The position numbers and the translations under genes were made by a program. A stretch of 64,000 nt of DNA. Source: Saccharopolyspora aridisoli (GTDB lineage Bacteria > Actinomycetota > Actinomycetes > Mycobacteriales > Pseudonocardiaceae). Below, piece by piece: positions 1 through 10,534 of this stretch. Where the stretch lies: contig NZ_SMKV01000007.1 in the NCBI RefSeq assembly GCF_004348445.1, positions 124,001 through 188,000 of the forward strand, written 5' to 3'. The number at the start of each line of letters is the position of its first letter. Positions within the stretch are counted from its first letter, which is position 1. Under the pieces are notes generated by a model. That model had not been told where the DNA came from. It made no database searches and saw nothing but the letters and a program-made list of their open reading frames with translations.

Positions 1-2
1 TG

Positions 3-1043
3 TCCGGCTGGCAGGTCGCCGCCGACGCCAACCTGGCGGGCGAGACCTACCCGGACCAGTCGCTGTACCCGGCCAACTCGGTCCCGCAGGTCGTCCGCCG
101 CATCAACAACGCGCTCAAGCGCGCCGACCAGATCAACTGGGCCGAGGCGCTCGACCCGGAGGGTGGCGCCATCGAGGGTGAGGACACCCACTGGCTCGCC
201 CCGATCGTCGCGGACGCCGAGGCCGGCTTCGGTGGCGTCCTCAACGCCTACGAACTGATGCGCGGCATGATCGGCGCCGGCGCCGCGGGCGTGCACTGGG
301 AGGACCAGCTCGCTTCCGAGAAGAAGTGCGGTCACCTGGGTGGCAAGGTGCTCATCCCCACCAGCCAGCACGTCAAGACGCTGAACGCGGCCCGTCTGGC
401 CGCCGACGTCGCCGGTGTGCCGTCCCTGGTCATCGCCCGCACCGACGCCGAGGCCGCGACGCTGCTGACCAGCGACATCGACGACCGCGACAAGCCGTTC
501 CTCACCGGTGAGCGCACTGCCGAGGGCTTCTACAAGGTCAACAACGGCATCGAGCCCTGCATCGCCCGCGCCAAGGCCTACGCGCCGTACTCGGACCTGA
601 TCTGGATGGAGACCGGCACGCCGGACCTGGAGATGGCCCGCAAGTTCGCCGAGGCCGTCAAGTCCGAGTACCCGGACCAGATGCTGGCCTACAACTGCTC
701 GCCGTCGTTCAACTGGAAGAAGAACCTGGACGACGCCACCATCGCCAAGTTCCAGCGCGAGCTCGGCCACATGGGCTTCAAGTTCCAGTTCATCACCCTG
801 GCGGGCTTCCACGCCCTGAACTACAGCATGTTCGACCTGGCCAAGGGCTACGCCACCGACGGCATGACCGCCTACGTCGAGCTGCAGGAGAAGGAGTTCG
901 GCTCGGAAGACCGCGGCTACACCGCGACTCGCCACCAGCGCGAGGCCGGTACCGGTTACTTCGACACGATCAGCACTGCGATCAACCCGGAATCGTCGAC
1001 CACCGCGCTGGCCGGTTCGACCGAGACCGCGCAGTTCCACTGA
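3..1043 (+). CDS. aceA: Isocitrate lyase, 5' end outside the window
   Basis: This enzyme cleaves isocitrate to glyoxylate and succinate, the first step of the glyoxylate shunt used for growth on acetate and fatty acids. The reading frame is open from base 3, so the N-terminal part (probably about 80-90 residues, given the usual 425-430) lies upstream of the window. The family signature [11 protein letters not shown], containing the catalytic cysteine, is present, as are DAEAGFGG and the C-terminal [11 protein letters not shown] segment. A perfect intrinsic terminator follows about 100 bases after the stop, so this is the last gene of its transcript. The family assignment is secure. Confidence 0.97.
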   Translation, partial: SGWQVAADANLAGETYPDQSLYPANSVPQVVRRINNALKRADQINWAEALDPEGGAIEGEDTHWLAPIVADAEAGFGGVLNAYELMRGMIGAGAAGVHWEDQLASEKKCGHLGGKVLIPTSQHVKTLNAARLAADVAGVPSLVIARTDAEAATLLTSDIDDRDKPFLTGERTAEGFYKVNNGIEPCIARAKAYAPYSDLIWMETGTPDLEMARKFAEAVKSEYPDQMLAYNCSPSFNWKKNLDDATIAKFQRELGHMGFKFQFITLAGFHALNYSMFDLAKGYATDGMTAYVELQEKEFGSEDRGYTATRHQREAGTGYFDTISTAINPESSTTALAGSTETAQFH

Positions 1044-1143
1044 TCGTGTGGTTGATGGTGGTCGGCGCGCCTGCTGCGCCGGCCACCCCCTGAACGCACC
1101 AGCGGCCCTGTGGCGGGGTGTCGGAAAAATCGCAATGGTGCGA

Positions 1144-1185
1144 GTGAGCGGGAACCCATGGCGTCGGGTTCCCGCTCACTTTTTT
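1144..1185 (+). terminator. Intrinsic terminator after aceA
   Basis: A perfect 14-bp stem (1144-1157 pairs with 1166-1179) has an 8-base loop and is followed by six T residues (1180-1185). It lies about 100 bases after the aceA stop and fits a classical Rho-independent terminator, which is uncommon in such GC-rich genomes. Confidence 0.92.
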
Positions 1186-1207
1186 GCTCTTCGAGCTGAT
1201 CGGGGTC

Positions 1208-1290
1208 GTTCCGCTTGGCGGTGCGGGTGGGGGAGCCTGAGCTGCGCTGTGGACTCCGCGCGCCACTCCTTGAGTCGAATACGCGGTGTC
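1208..1290 (+). repeat. Dispersed intergenic repeat, copy 1
   Basis: This noncoding stretch between aceA and the nitronate monooxygenase gene contains GTGCGGGTGGGGGAGCCTGA, then CGCGCGCCACTCCTTGAGTC. The same arrangement recurs with substitutions at 41310-41385 and 46509-46585. It carries no open frame of its own. The match was made by eye and the boundaries are approximate. Confidence 0.5.
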
Positions 1291-1453
1291 GCGGCGTGCT
1301 CGCCACGGCACGGCCCAGTACCCCCGGCGGTGCGAGTTGCTCAGGTGGTGAAGGAGGGAGCACCTTCGGTGCTCGCCTGCCGGGGCGCGGGCGGTGTTCG
1401 GGATCGCCGAACGCGGATGTTGTGGCGGACAGTTCGGAGGTAGCGTTTTTAAC

Positions 1454-2500
1454 ATGATCGTCGAGTCGAGGATTCCGCTGGTGGCCGCGCCGATGGCCGG
1501 TGGTCCCAGCACGCCGGAACTGGCCGCCGCGGTGAGCGCGGCCGGGGCGCTGGGGTTCGTGGCGGGCGCCATGCTGACCGAGGACCAGCTCGTCGGCCAG
1601 ATCGCGCGAATCCGCTCGCTCACCGATGAGCCGTTCGGCGTGAACCTCTTCGTGCCCAGCGACCGCAGGGACGTCGACCTCGACGACTACCGGTCGCGGG
1701 TCGCGGAGGCCGCGGGGAGGTACGGGGCGAAGCCGGGCTCGGCCGACTGGGACGACGATTCCTACCCCACCAAGGTTCAGCGGCTCGTAGACGAGCGGAT
1801 CCCGGTGGTGTCGTTCACCTTCGGGCTTCCCGAAGCGTCCACCGTGGAACAGCTGCACGCGGTGGGCTCGGAGGTCGTGGTCACCGTGACCACCGCCGAC
1901 GAGGCCCGGCAGGCGGCCCGCGTGGGCGCCGACGCGGTGTGCGTGCAGGGCATGGAGGCCGGTGGGCACCGAGGCGTGTTCCACGACGACCCCGAGACGC
2001 CCGGCGGAGGGCCGTTGCTCGGTCTGCTGCCGGCGGTCCGCTCGGTGCGCGCGGCGGTGGACCTGCCCGTCATCGCCGCCGGCGGACTGGTGCACGGCGC
2101 GGACGTCGCTGCCGTGCTGGCAGCTGGAGCGGCAGCCGCGCAACTGGGAACCGCGTTCCTGGTATGCGACGAAGCGGGCACCGCGCAGGCGCAGCGGGCC
2201 CAGATGGCCGAAGGCCAGCGGCTGACCGACATCACGCGTGCGTTCAGCGGTCGCCCCGCGCGCGGCTTGGTGAACGGCTTCATGCTCGACAACCAGGACG
2301 CCCCGGCGGCGTATCCGCAGGTGAACAACCTGACCAAGCCGATGCGCGGCGCTGCGGGCAAGGCGGGCGACGCCGAGGCGATCTCGATGTGGGCCGGCCA
2401 GAGCTACGCCCAGGCCCGCCCGATGCCCGCCGCCGACCTGGTCGGGCTGCTGCGCCGCGAGGCGCGCGAAGCGCTGCAGGCGGTCACCGGACGACTGTGA
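1454..2500 (+). CDS. Nitronate monooxygenase family flavoprotein
   Basis: The 348-residue product is a TIM-barrel FMN enzyme of the nitronate monooxygenase (2-nitropropane dioxygenase) family, which oxidises toxic alkyl nitronates. Supporting segments, in order, are AAPMAGG near the N-terminus, GFVAGAML, GMEAGGHRG with the conserved histidine in mid-protein, AAGGL in the phosphate-binding region, and LGTAFL. The ATG at 1454 is preferred because the family motif begins about ten residues later. A purine-rich CGGAGG lies slightly far upstream (1435-1440). A longer in-frame start at 1394 would add non-homologous sequence. The true substrate could differ, since some members act on other small molecules. 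Confidence 0.9.
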   Translation: MIVESRIPLVAAPMAGGPSTPELAAAVSAAGALGFVAGAMLTEDQLVGQIARIRSLTDEPFGVNLFVPSDRRDVDLDDYRSRVAEAAGRYGAKPGSADWDDDSYPTKVQRLVDERIPVVSFTFGLPEASTVEQLHAVGSEVVVTVTTADEARQAARVGADAVCVQGMEAGGHRGVFHDDPETPGGGPLLGLLPAVRSVRAAVDLPVIAAGGLVHGADVAAVLAAGAAAAQLGTAFLVCDEAGTAQAQRAQMAEGQRLTDITRAFSGRPARGLVNGFMLDNQDAPAAYPQVNNLTKPMRGAAGKAGDAEAISMWAGQSYAQARPMPAADLVGLLRREAREALQAVTGRL

Positions 2501-2558
2501 CCGTCGCGGTCGTCAAACTCGCTGGGGCAGCTCGGAGCGGTCGCGTAGGTTGATCGCC

Positions 2559-3209
2559 ATGAGCGTCGTGTCGTCGGTGAACCTGGCAGTCGTGCGGTCC
2601 GGGGAGTGGGCCGGGCGCCTCGGCAGGAGCGGCATCGACAAGCGTCCCGCCGCCGCGCCGGTGATGTTCACCGAAACCGGTGTCCAGGGCGATGCGGTGT
2701 GCGACACCAAGCACCACGGCGCCTGGTACCAGGCCGCCTACGCCTTCGACGGCGAGGAGCTGGCGCACTGGTCGGCCGAGCTCGGCAAGCACCTGGTGCC
2801 CGGCAACGCGGGCGAGAACCTGACGCTGACCGGCGTGGACAGCACCACGGCGCTGATCGGCGAGCGCTGGGCGATCGGCGGTGCCGTGCTGCGGGTGACC
2901 GGACCGCGCCAGCCCTGCCGCGTCTTCGCCGATTTCTGGGACGTCCCCGGCCTGGTCAAGAGGTTCACCCAGCGCGGGCGCACCGGCGTCTACCTGGCCG
3001 TCGAGCAGCCGGGCGAGATCAGCGCGGGCGACGAGGTTCGCAAGCTGTCCCGGCCCGATCACGACGTCCAGGTCGCGGAGGTCTTCGCGCTGACCAGGCA
3101 GGGCCGCGCCGACCTCTCGGAGCACGTCGCGGGCTGCCTCCCGGACCTCCCGGAGAAGTGGCGCGCCACCGCCGCCGCCAGGATCGATTGCTCCAGGGCC
3201 ACTGCCTGA
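2559..3209 (+). CDS. MOSC domain protein, YiiM-like
   Basis: The 216-residue protein matches the YiiM type of MOSC domain, a beta-barrel that binds the molybdenum cofactor and carries a conserved cysteine. In Escherichia coli, YiiM contributes to reduction and detoxification of N-hydroxylated compounds. Visible motifs are KHHGAWYQAAYAFD near residues 50-63, AGENLTLTGVD near 85, and TGPRQPCRVFADFW with the conserved cysteine near 116. The last part matches the short helical C-terminal 3-alpha segment of YiiM. The ATG at 2559 is chosen over an in-frame TTG at 2550. A role together with the upstream flavoprotein against nitro or N-oxide compounds is possible but inferred only from position. Confidence 0.88.
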   Translation: MSVVSSVNLAVVRSGEWAGRLGRSGIDKRPAAAPVMFTETGVQGDAVCDTKHHGAWYQAAYAFDGEELAHWSAELGKHLVPGNAGENLTLTGVDSTTALIGERWAIGGAVLRVTGPRQPCRVFADFWDVPGLVKRFTQRGRTGVYLAVEQPGEISAGDEVRKLSRPDHDVQVAEVFALTRQGRADLSEHVAGCLPDLPEKWRATAAARIDCSRATA

Positions 3210-3331
3210 TCCGGGGTCGGCGGGGCACACGGTGCGTTACCAACAGCCGCGAGGATGATCACTCGCACGCCCGGCGGAATGCCCGACCGGGCTGTTGTCG
3301 CCATCGCGAAGCCCCTGCCAGGTTTAATTCC

Positions 3332-3853
3332 ATGGCGAGCGACTTGCAGCGGAAGAAGACCTCCGTCGTGTTCACCGCGATGGACGTCAACGGCGACGGG
3401 TTCTTGGAGCGCGCGGACTTCGAGGCGCTGACCGAGCGGTGGACGCGCATCCGCGGTGGGGACGGCGCGAACCGGTTGCGCGAGATCATGATGCGATGGT
3501 GGGACGCGCTGAGCGCGACCGCCGACGAGAACCGCGATCAGAGGATCACGCGGGAGGAGATGCTGGCCGCGGTCGAGAACCTGGGCGCGATGCTCGACCT
3601 GGTGACGGCGACCGCCGAGTCGATGTTCGAGGCGGTGGACGAGGACGGCGACGGCCGGGTGACCGCGTCCGAGTACGCCCGCGTGATCCAGGCGTGGACG
3701 GGGCGTGACGTGCCGACCGACGTCGCGTTCGCCCGGCTCGACCTGAACGGTGACGGGGAGCTCGGGAAGTCGGAGTTCGTGACCCACTGGGTGGAGTTCT
3801 GGGTCGGGGACGACGGCGAGACACCGGGAACCCACCTCTTCGGAGAGGTCTGA
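3332..3853 (+). CDS. EF-hand calcium-binding protein, calerythrin-like
   Basis: The 173-residue acidic protein has four EF-hand loops: DVNGDGFLERAD (about residues 14-25), a divergent DENRDQRITREE (about 65-76), DEDGDGRVTASE (about 100-111) and DLNGDGELGKSE (about 134-145). Loops 1, 3 and 4 have canonical Asp, Asn and Glu ligands; loop 2 has Arg at position 4. It has no signal peptide or membrane segment. Length and arrangement match calerythrin of Saccharopolyspora erythraea and sarcoplasmic-type calcium buffers. The likely role is cytoplasmic Ca2+ binding or buffering. The sequence differs clearly from calerythrin itself, so it is called a paralogue or relative. Confidence 0.9.
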   Translation: MASDLQRKKTSVVFTAMDVNGDGFLERADFEALTERWTRIRGGDGANRLREIMMRWWDALSATADENRDQRITREEMLAAVENLGAMLDLVTATAESMFEAVDEDGDGRVTASEYARVIQAWTGRDVPTDVAFARLDLNGDGELGKSEFVTHWVEFWVGDDGETPGTHLFGEV

Positions 3854-4077
3854 CCGGGTCGCGGACTCCCACGTCCGAACACACCTCCCCGCTCCCGGGG
3901 TTCTCCGGGTCCGATCCTTCCTCCTCCGCCGGTGGATGAAACGGCGTGAAGTGCGCAGAATCGATACTGTGACACGGCACACCCTGTTGTGGGTGCGTTC
4001 CTTGTGGGAAAGATTGGGCTACAAACAGTTTGTCTTCCTATTATTCGACGGCCGGTTCGGCGGAGGTGCGGTGCGAG

Positions 4078-5577
<1,500 letters not shown>

Positions 5578-5583
5578 TCGCGC

Positions 5584-5614
5584 GGGCGGGGACCGGCGAT
5601 CCCGGTCCCCGCCC
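5584..5614 (+). terminator. Strong hairpin inside the valine operon
   Basis: A perfect 13-bp GC stem (5584-5596 with 5602-5614) and a 5-base loop sit between mmsA and the acyl-CoA dehydrogenase gene, directly before that gene's ribosome-binding site. There is no T run. It may partially terminate transcription or stabilise the mmsA message. The function is inferred. Confidence 0.5.
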
Positions 5615-5635
5615 GAACGCGAGGAGGGAGTCGAC

Positions 5636-6799
5636 GTGTCCGTCGCAGCAGTGGCGAGCTCGCCTTTCGAGCTCGCCGACGACCAGCGCGCCATCAGGGA
5701 CGCCGCGCTGGATTTCGCCCAAGACCAGCTCGCCCCGCACGCCGTGGAGTGGGACCAGGACAAGCACTTCCCGGTCGAGACGCTGCGCGCAGCGGGGGAG
5801 CTCGGCATCGGCGGCGTCTACGTCGACGCGGCCTTCGGTGGCAGCGGCCTGAGCAGGTTCGACTCGGTGCTGATCTTCGAGGCGCTGGCCAGCGGAGATC
5901 CGTCGATCGCCGCCTACATCTCCATCCACAACATGTGCGCGGGCATGATCGACCGCTTCGGCACCGACGCCCAGCGGGCGCGCTGGCTGCCGGGGTTGTG
6001 CTCGATGGAAAACCTCGCGAGCTACTGCCTGACCGAACCCGGCGCCGGGTCGGACGCGGCCGCGCTGCAGACCCGCGCGGTCCGCGACGGCGACGACTAC
6101 CTGCTCACCGGGGTCAAGCAGTTCATCTCCGGCGGCGGCAGCTCCGACGTCTACGTGGTGATGGCCCGCACCGGCGAACCCGGGCACAAGGGCATCTCCA
6201 CCTTCGTCGTGGACGCCGGAGCCGAGGGGCTTTCCTTCGGGGCGAACGAGAAGAAGATGGGCTGGAACGCCCAGCCCACCCGCCAGGTCATCTTCGACGG
6301 CGTCCGCGTTCCCGCCGATCAGCGGCTCGGCGACGAGGGCATCGGGTTCCACATCGCCATGGCCGGGCTCGACGGCGGCCGGCTCAGCGTCGGAGCCTGC
6401 TCGCTCGGCGGCGCGCAGGCCGCGCTGGACAAGTCGCTGGGATACGTGCGGGAGCGCAGCGCGTTCGGCTCCAAGCTCAGCGAGTTCGAGGCCCTGCAGT
6501 TCAAGCTCGCCGACATGGCCACCGAGTTGGAGGCCGCGCGCCTGCTGCTGTGGCGGGCCGCGTGGGCGCTGGACACCAAGGACCCGGCGGCCACCCGGTT
6601 GTGCGCGATGGCCAAGCGGCTGGCCACCGACGTCGGGTTCACCGTGGCCAACGAGGCACTTCAGATCCACGGTGGATACGGATACCTTGCCGAGTACGGC
6701 TTGGAGAAGATCGTCCGCGACCTGCGGGTGCATCAGATCCTGGAAGGCACCAACGAAATCATGCGGCTGATCATCTCCCGTGGTCTGCTGGCGGCCTGA
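5636..6799 (+). CDS. Acyl-CoA dehydrogenase, probably isobutyryl-CoA dehydrogenase
   Basis: The 387-residue FAD enzyme belongs to the acyl-CoA dehydrogenase family. Its place between mmsA and the hydroxyisobutyryl-CoA hydrolase suggests it oxidises isobutyryl-CoA to methacrylyl-CoA, as ACAD8 does in valine breakdown. Motifs include CLTEPGAGSDA (about residues 131-141), KQFISGGG, the QIHGGYGY segment, and a C-terminal EGTNEIMRLI. The GTG start at 5636 has GAGGAGGGAG upstream. The substrate is inferred from context. A methylbutyryl-CoA activity is the main alternative. Confidence 0.92.
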   Translation: MSVAAVASSPFELADDQRAIRDAALDFAQDQLAPHAVEWDQDKHFPVETLRAAGELGIGGVYVDAAFGGSGLSRFDSVLIFEALASGDPSIAAYISIHNMCAGMIDRFGTDAQRARWLPGLCSMENLASYCLTEPGAGSDAAALQTRAVRDGDDYLLTGVKQFISGGGSSDVYVVMARTGEPGHKGISTFVVDAGAEGLSFGANEKKMGWNAQPTRQVIFDGVRVPADQRLGDEGIGFHIAMAGLDGGRLSVGACSLGGAQAALDKSLGYVRERSAFGSKLSEFEALQFKLADMATELEAARLLLWRAAWALDTKDPAATRLCAMAKRLATDVGFTVANEALQIHGGYGYLAEYGLEKIVRDLRVHQILEGTNEIMRLIISRGLLAA

Positions 6800-6846
6800 C
6801 CGCGGCCTCGGGGGCAGCGCCTCGCACAACGATGGAGTTTCGCACC

Positions 6847-7881
6847 ATGACGGAATCCGAGATCCTGGTCAGCGAGAGCGGCTCGCTCGGGCGCATCACG
6901 CTCAACCGCCCGAAAGCCCTCAACTCGCTGACCCTCGGCATGGTCCGGGAGATGACCGAGGCGGTCGAGCGGTGGCGCGACGCCGAGCACATCGAGGCGG
7001 TCCTGATCGACGGCGCCGGCGAGCGCGGTCTGTGCGCCGGCGGTGACGTGCGCGCCCTGCACGACGCGGCCAAGGCCGGTGACGAGTCGCTGCCCGCGGC
7101 GTTCTGGACCGAGGAGTACCGGCTCAACTCCGCGCTGGCCAACTACCCCAAGCCGGTCGTGGGGATCATGGACGGCGTCTGCATGGGCGGTGGCGTCGGC
7201 ATCACCGCGCACGGATCGCACCGGGTGGTCACCGAGCGCTCCAAGGTCGGGATGCCCGAGACCGGCATCGGCTTCATCCCCGACGTCGGCGGCACGTACC
7301 TGATGTCGCGCACCCCCGGTGAGCTCGGCACGCACCTCGCGCTGACCGGCGGGGCGGTCGGTGGCGCGGACGCGTTGTACTGCGACCTGGCCGACCACTA
7401 CGTCGACAGCGCCCGGCTCCCCGAGCTCGTCGAGGCACTGAGCAGCGGTGACGTGGACGAGGTGCTGGCAGCCTTCGCCGCGCCGGCGCCCGAGCCGACC
7501 CTGGCCGAGCACCGGGAGTGGATCGACGCGGCCTACGCGAGCTCCGACGTCGAGACCGTCCTCGCCCGGCTGCGGGAACGTCCCGAGCAGGCCGCGAAGG
7601 ACGCCGCGACGACCATCGAGACCAAGTCGCCCACGGCGCTCAAGGTCACCCTGCGCGCCCTGCGCAGCAGCTACGACTCGCTGGAGCAGGCGCTGACCCT
7701 GGAGTACCGGCTGGCCATGGCGTGCGTGCGGATCGGCGACTTCGTCGAGGGCGTGCGCGCCGCGCTGGTCGACAAGGACCGCAACCCGCAGTGGTCTCCC
7801 ACCACGCTGTCCGAAGTGGACGAATCGCGGGTGCAGAAGTTCTTCGAACCGGCCTCCGACGAGCCGGAGCTGTTCGGCTGA
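6847..7881 (+). CDS. 3-hydroxyisobutyryl-CoA hydrolase (enoyl-CoA hydratase fold)
   Basis: The 344-residue crotonase-fold enzyme most likely hydrolyses 3-hydroxyisobutyryl-CoA to 3-hydroxyisobutyrate and CoA. It shows LNRPKALNSL near the N-terminus, the oxyanion-hole segments LCAGGDVR and CMGGGVG, and the HIBCH-type stretch GMPETGIGFIPDVGG. The C-terminal DKDRNPQWSP is also characteristic of the hydrolase subgroup rather than of simple hydratases. An ATG at 6832 is also in frame. The one at 6847 is preferred because TGGAG sits at suitable spacing before it. It lies inside the valine operon between the dehydrogenase and mmsB. Confidence 0.92.
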   Translation: MTESEILVSESGSLGRITLNRPKALNSLTLGMVREMTEAVERWRDAEHIEAVLIDGAGERGLCAGGDVRALHDAAKAGDESLPAAFWTEEYRLNSALANYPKPVVGIMDGVCMGGGVGITAHGSHRVVTERSKVGMPETGIGFIPDVGGTYLMSRTPGELGTHLALTGGAVGGADALYCDLADHYVDSARLPELVEALSSGDVDEVLAAFAAPAPEPTLAEHREWIDAAYASSDVETVLARLRERPEQAAKDAATTIETKSPTALKVTLRALRSSYDSLEQALTLEYRLAMACVRIGDFVEGVRAALVDKDRNPQWSPTTLSEVDESRVQKFFEPASDEPELFG

Positions 7882-7931
7882 GCGCGGATTCGCCGGCCTT
7901 GGCGGGAAGTTCGAGCAGAAGGGTAGTGACA

Positions 7932-8819
7932 ATGGCTGTCATCGGTTTCATCGGACTCGGCCACATGGGTCGTCCGATGTCGGCGAACCTCGTCAAGGCC
8001 GGCCACGCCGTGCAGGGCTACGACCTCGTCCCGGCCGCCCTGGCCACCGCCGCGGACAACGGTGTGACCACGGTGTCCTCGATCGCGGAGGCGGTCCGCG
8101 GGGCCGACGCGGTGATCACCATGCTGCCCAGCGGCAAGCACCTGCTGGACGCCTACGACGAGGTGCTGCCCAACGCGGCCTCCGGCGCGCTGCTGGTCGA
8201 TTCCTCCACTGTGGACGTCGCTGACGCGCGCGCCGCGCACCAGCGCGCGCAGGAAGCCGGTCTGGGCAGCATCGACGCGCCCGTCTCCGGTGGCACGGCC
8301 GGTGCCGAGGCGGGGACGCTGACGTTCATGGTCGGCGGGTCCGAGGCCGACTTCCAGCGCGCCGAGAGCGTTTTGGAGCCGATGGCGCGCAAGGTGATCC
8401 ACTGCGGTGGGCCCGGCAACGGCCAGGTCACCAAGATGTGCAACAACCTCATCCTGGGCGCTTCGATGATCGCGGTCAGCGAGGCGTTCGTGCTCGGTGA
8501 GCGCCTCGGCCTCTCGCACGAGGCGCTCTACGACGTCGCGGCGGTCTCCACCGGCCAGTGCTGGGCGCTGACGACCAACTGCCCGGTGCCGGACCTGGTG
8601 GAGACCAGCCGCGCGAACCACGACTACGAACCCGGCTTCGCGGCGGCCCTGATGCTCAAGGACCTCAACCTCGCGCTCTCGGCGGCGGAGCAGTCGGGCA
8701 CCGACGCGTCCATCGGCCGCCTCGCCACGGACCTCTACCGCCGCTTCAACGAAGAGGGCGGCGGCGGCCAGGACTTCGGCGCCATCATCAAGTCCATCCG
8801 CGAGCACTCCGGCTCCTGA
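7932..8819 (+). CDS. mmsB: 3-hydroxyisobutyrate dehydrogenase
   Basis: This 295-residue NAD-dependent beta-hydroxyacid dehydrogenase oxidises 3-hydroxyisobutyrate to methylmalonate semialdehyde, the substrate of MmsA encoded at the start of the operon. The N-terminal Rossmann motif GFIGLGHMG, the substrate-binding DAPVSGGTAGAEAGTL, and GNGQVTKMCNN with the catalytic lysine are all present. Length is typical. It is the last gene of the operon; the following sequence turns to minus-strand genes. Confidence 0.95.
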   Translation: MAVIGFIGLGHMGRPMSANLVKAGHAVQGYDLVPAALATAADNGVTTVSSIAEAVRGADAVITMLPSGKHLLDAYDEVLPNAASGALLVDSSTVDVADARAAHQRAQEAGLGSIDAPVSGGTAGAEAGTLTFMVGGSEADFQRAESVLEPMARKVIHCGGPGNGQVTKMCNNLILGASMIAVSEAFVLGERLGLSHEALYDVAAVSTGQCWALTTNCPVPDLVETSRANHDYEPGFAAALMLKDLNLALSAAEQSGTDASIGRLATDLYRRFNEEGGGGQDFGAIIKSIREHSGS

Positions 8820-9107
8820 CGCCGCTCAGCGGGACTCCGTTCAGGCCGTTGATGTCGTAGGACCGCATGAACGTCGGCGGGCGCGCGCCGCTTCGCGTGA
8901 ACGCGCGGCCTCGTTCTCCATCCGCAGCGCGCGGGCGATGTTCGAGGAGAACGTGCCCGGATCGCTGAGCACCTGCAGCGCCTCGGCGTGGCCGTAGGCG
9001 TTGCACACCCGGTCTCGTCGTCGAAGCGCACCGGGAACTCCGGGTGCTGCACAGCGCGTCCAGGACTTGCCGGGGTCGATACCCCACTCCTCGACCGGAC
9101 AGGTCAT
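8820..9107 (-). pseudogene. Cytochrome P450 N-terminal remnant, frameshifted
   Basis: Conceptual translation from an ATG at 9107 gives a P450-like N-terminus, but the reading frame changes at least twice. One frame gives TCPVEEWGIDPGKSW, a second the VLDAL stretch, a third HPEFPVRFDDETG, and then the first frame resumes with NAYGHAEALQVLSDPGTFSS, the typical P450 A-B helix region. The remainder, including the heme-binding cysteine region, is absent because mmsB begins its 3' end here. The ATG overlaps the stop of the DUF4097 gene (ATGA), so the two were once co-translated. It is a clear remnant, though the exact indel positions are uncertain. Confidence 0.68.
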
Positions 9108-9955
9108 CGCACCAACTCCGTTCGTCGAACGGTGACGTCGCCGAAGCCGGTGCGGGCGTGCACCTCGGCGGTCTCGGTGTCGGGATCGGGTTCGTCGGCG
9201 TGGTCCATGTCGTTGTGGACGCGCCCGTGCTTGGCGTCGAGGTCCAGCCACGCGGTGGTACCTGGCCGGATGCCGATGCGAAGGTCGCCGAGCGAGGTCG
9301 CCAGCTGCACCGAGCCGCGCACGATCTCGTCGATGCGGACGCTGCCGTTGGCGGTCCGCGCCTCGACGTCGGACAGCGAGCGCTGCACGGTGATGTCGCC
9401 GTTGGCGGCCTTGAGCCGCAGGGCGCCACCGACCTCACCGATCCGCGTCGCGCCGTTGGAGTTCTTCACCGCGGCGGTGCCGTCGATGCGGTGCAGCTCG
9501 ACCTCCCCGGTCCCGGTGCTCACCTCCGCGTTGCCCGCGATGTGCCGGGCGGTGACGCGCCCACCCGCGGTGTCGGCCTTCAGCGCCCCGGTCTCGTCGA
9601 CGTCGATGCTGCCCATCGCCGTCTTGATCCGGGTGTCGCCGAGCCGGCCTTGGGTCGCGAAGGAGCCGGCACCGGCCTGCCCGTTCAGGCTGGAGCCCGC
9701 GGGCACTTCGACGGTGATCTCGACCGACCCGGGCTTGGCGAGCAGTCCGCGTGATCTCGGACCTTTGACCTGCAGGGTTCCGGCGGCGAAGGAGACGTCG
9801 GTGTTCTCCGCGGTAGTCACGTCGGCCTTGGTCGCCGCGTCCGTGGGCCGGACGTCGACGGTGGTGCGGGCCGCGTCGGTGGCGAGGATCCGCGCGGTGC
9901 CCCACGCGAGTTCGATGGTCGCTGCGATCGGCTCAGGAGTGTCGAATCCAGGCAT
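9104..9955 (-). CDS. DUF4097-family beta-repeat protein
   Basis: The 283-residue protein has the repeating beta-strand pattern of the DUF4097 (putative adhesin) family, with recurring units such as NGDITV, NGSVRIDEI, MGSIDVDE and LGDLRIG. It has no signal peptide or membrane helix, so it is probably cytoplasmic. The ATG at 9955 is preferred over an upstream TTG because GGAGGG is well spaced before it. The ribbon-helix-helix gene lies 74 bases upstream on the same strand, and the pair is a recurring actinobacterial arrangement. The function is unknown; such beta-helices often serve as scaffolds. Confidence 0.82.
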   Translation of the reverse strand: MPGFDTPEPIAATIELAWGTARILATDAARTTVDVRPTDAATKADVTTAENTDVSFAAGTLQVKGPRSRGLLAKPGSVEITVEVPAGSSLNGQAGAGSFATQGRLGDTRIKTAMGSIDVDETGALKADTAGGRVTARHIAGNAEVSTGTGEVELHRIDGTAAVKNSNGATRIGEVGGALRLKAANGDITVQRSLSDVEARTANGSVRIDEIVRGSVQLATSLGDLRIGIRPGTTAWLDLDAKHGRVHNDMDHADEPDPDTETAEVHARTGFGDVTVRRTELVR

Positions 9956-10029
9956 GGCGGTGCCCTCCAAGGTGGTGGATGAGCGTCTCCGCTTCTCGGA
10001 GACGTGTGGTGAGTCCGGCGGGAAGCGCC

Positions 10030-10524
10030 TCAGCGCACCCAGCCGGTGAAGCGCTGGCCGACCACGCCGTGCGGCCGGGCGCGTGGTCGGTCGCCGTCGA
10101 GCGCTGCTGCGGCGGCGCGCACCAGCCAGGCGTTGACCGACAGGTGCTGCGCGGCGGCGGCTTCTTCGACGCGGTTCTTGAGGGATTCCGGCAGCCGCAA
10201 GTTGATCCGCGACATCGCGCCGTCGTCGGTCTCCGGCGCTGGTGGTGCCGGGGTGGCTCCTCTCGCGGTGTCCTCGGTGTGGACCGGTGGTGTCACGACG
10301 AAGCCGGGCTCGCCGCCGCGCAGCCGCACCTCGACCGAGCCGGGGGCGAGGTCGCTGGTGATCTCGTCGGCAGCGGCCGACAGCGCGTTGAACAGCGTCA
10401 GGCGGATGGCCGATTCCAGTGGTGCGGTGAGTCGATCGGCGAGCTCCCGCGCCTCGTCACCACCGGCTGCGGCGGCAACGGCCAGGTCGTGGCGCAGGTT
10501 GTCGACGTACGTCGTGAGGTCCAT
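10030..10524 (-). CDS. Ribbon-helix-helix (HicB/Arc-like) DNA-binding protein
   Basis: The 164-residue protein carries a ribbon-helix-helix DNA-binding motif near its C-terminus, SRINLRLPESLKNRVEEAAA followed by LSVNAWLVRA (about residues 105-135). The N-terminal half is helical, and the middle (about 65-100) is low-complexity and rich in proline and threonine. It probably regulates itself and the DUF4097 gene downstream. Its promoter region contains repeated TGGCAC half-sites at helical spacing. HicB-type annotations suggest an antitoxin, but no HicA toxin is next to it, so a plain transcriptional regulator is more likely. Confidence 0.82.
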   Translation of the reverse strand: MDLTTYVDNLRHDLAVAAAAGGDEARELADRLTAPLESAIRLTLFNALSAAADEITSDLAPGSVEVRLRGGEPGFVVTPPVHTEDTARGATPAPPAPETDDGAMSRINLRLPESLKNRVEEAAAAQHLSVNAWLVRAAAAALDGDRPRARPHGVVGQRFTGWVR

Positions 10525-10534
10525 GACGCCATGA

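Noticed and set aside
10030-10524. HicAB toxin-antitoxin pair
   Set aside because: Only the RHH protein is present; the neighbour is a DUF4097 protein and not a HicA toxin.
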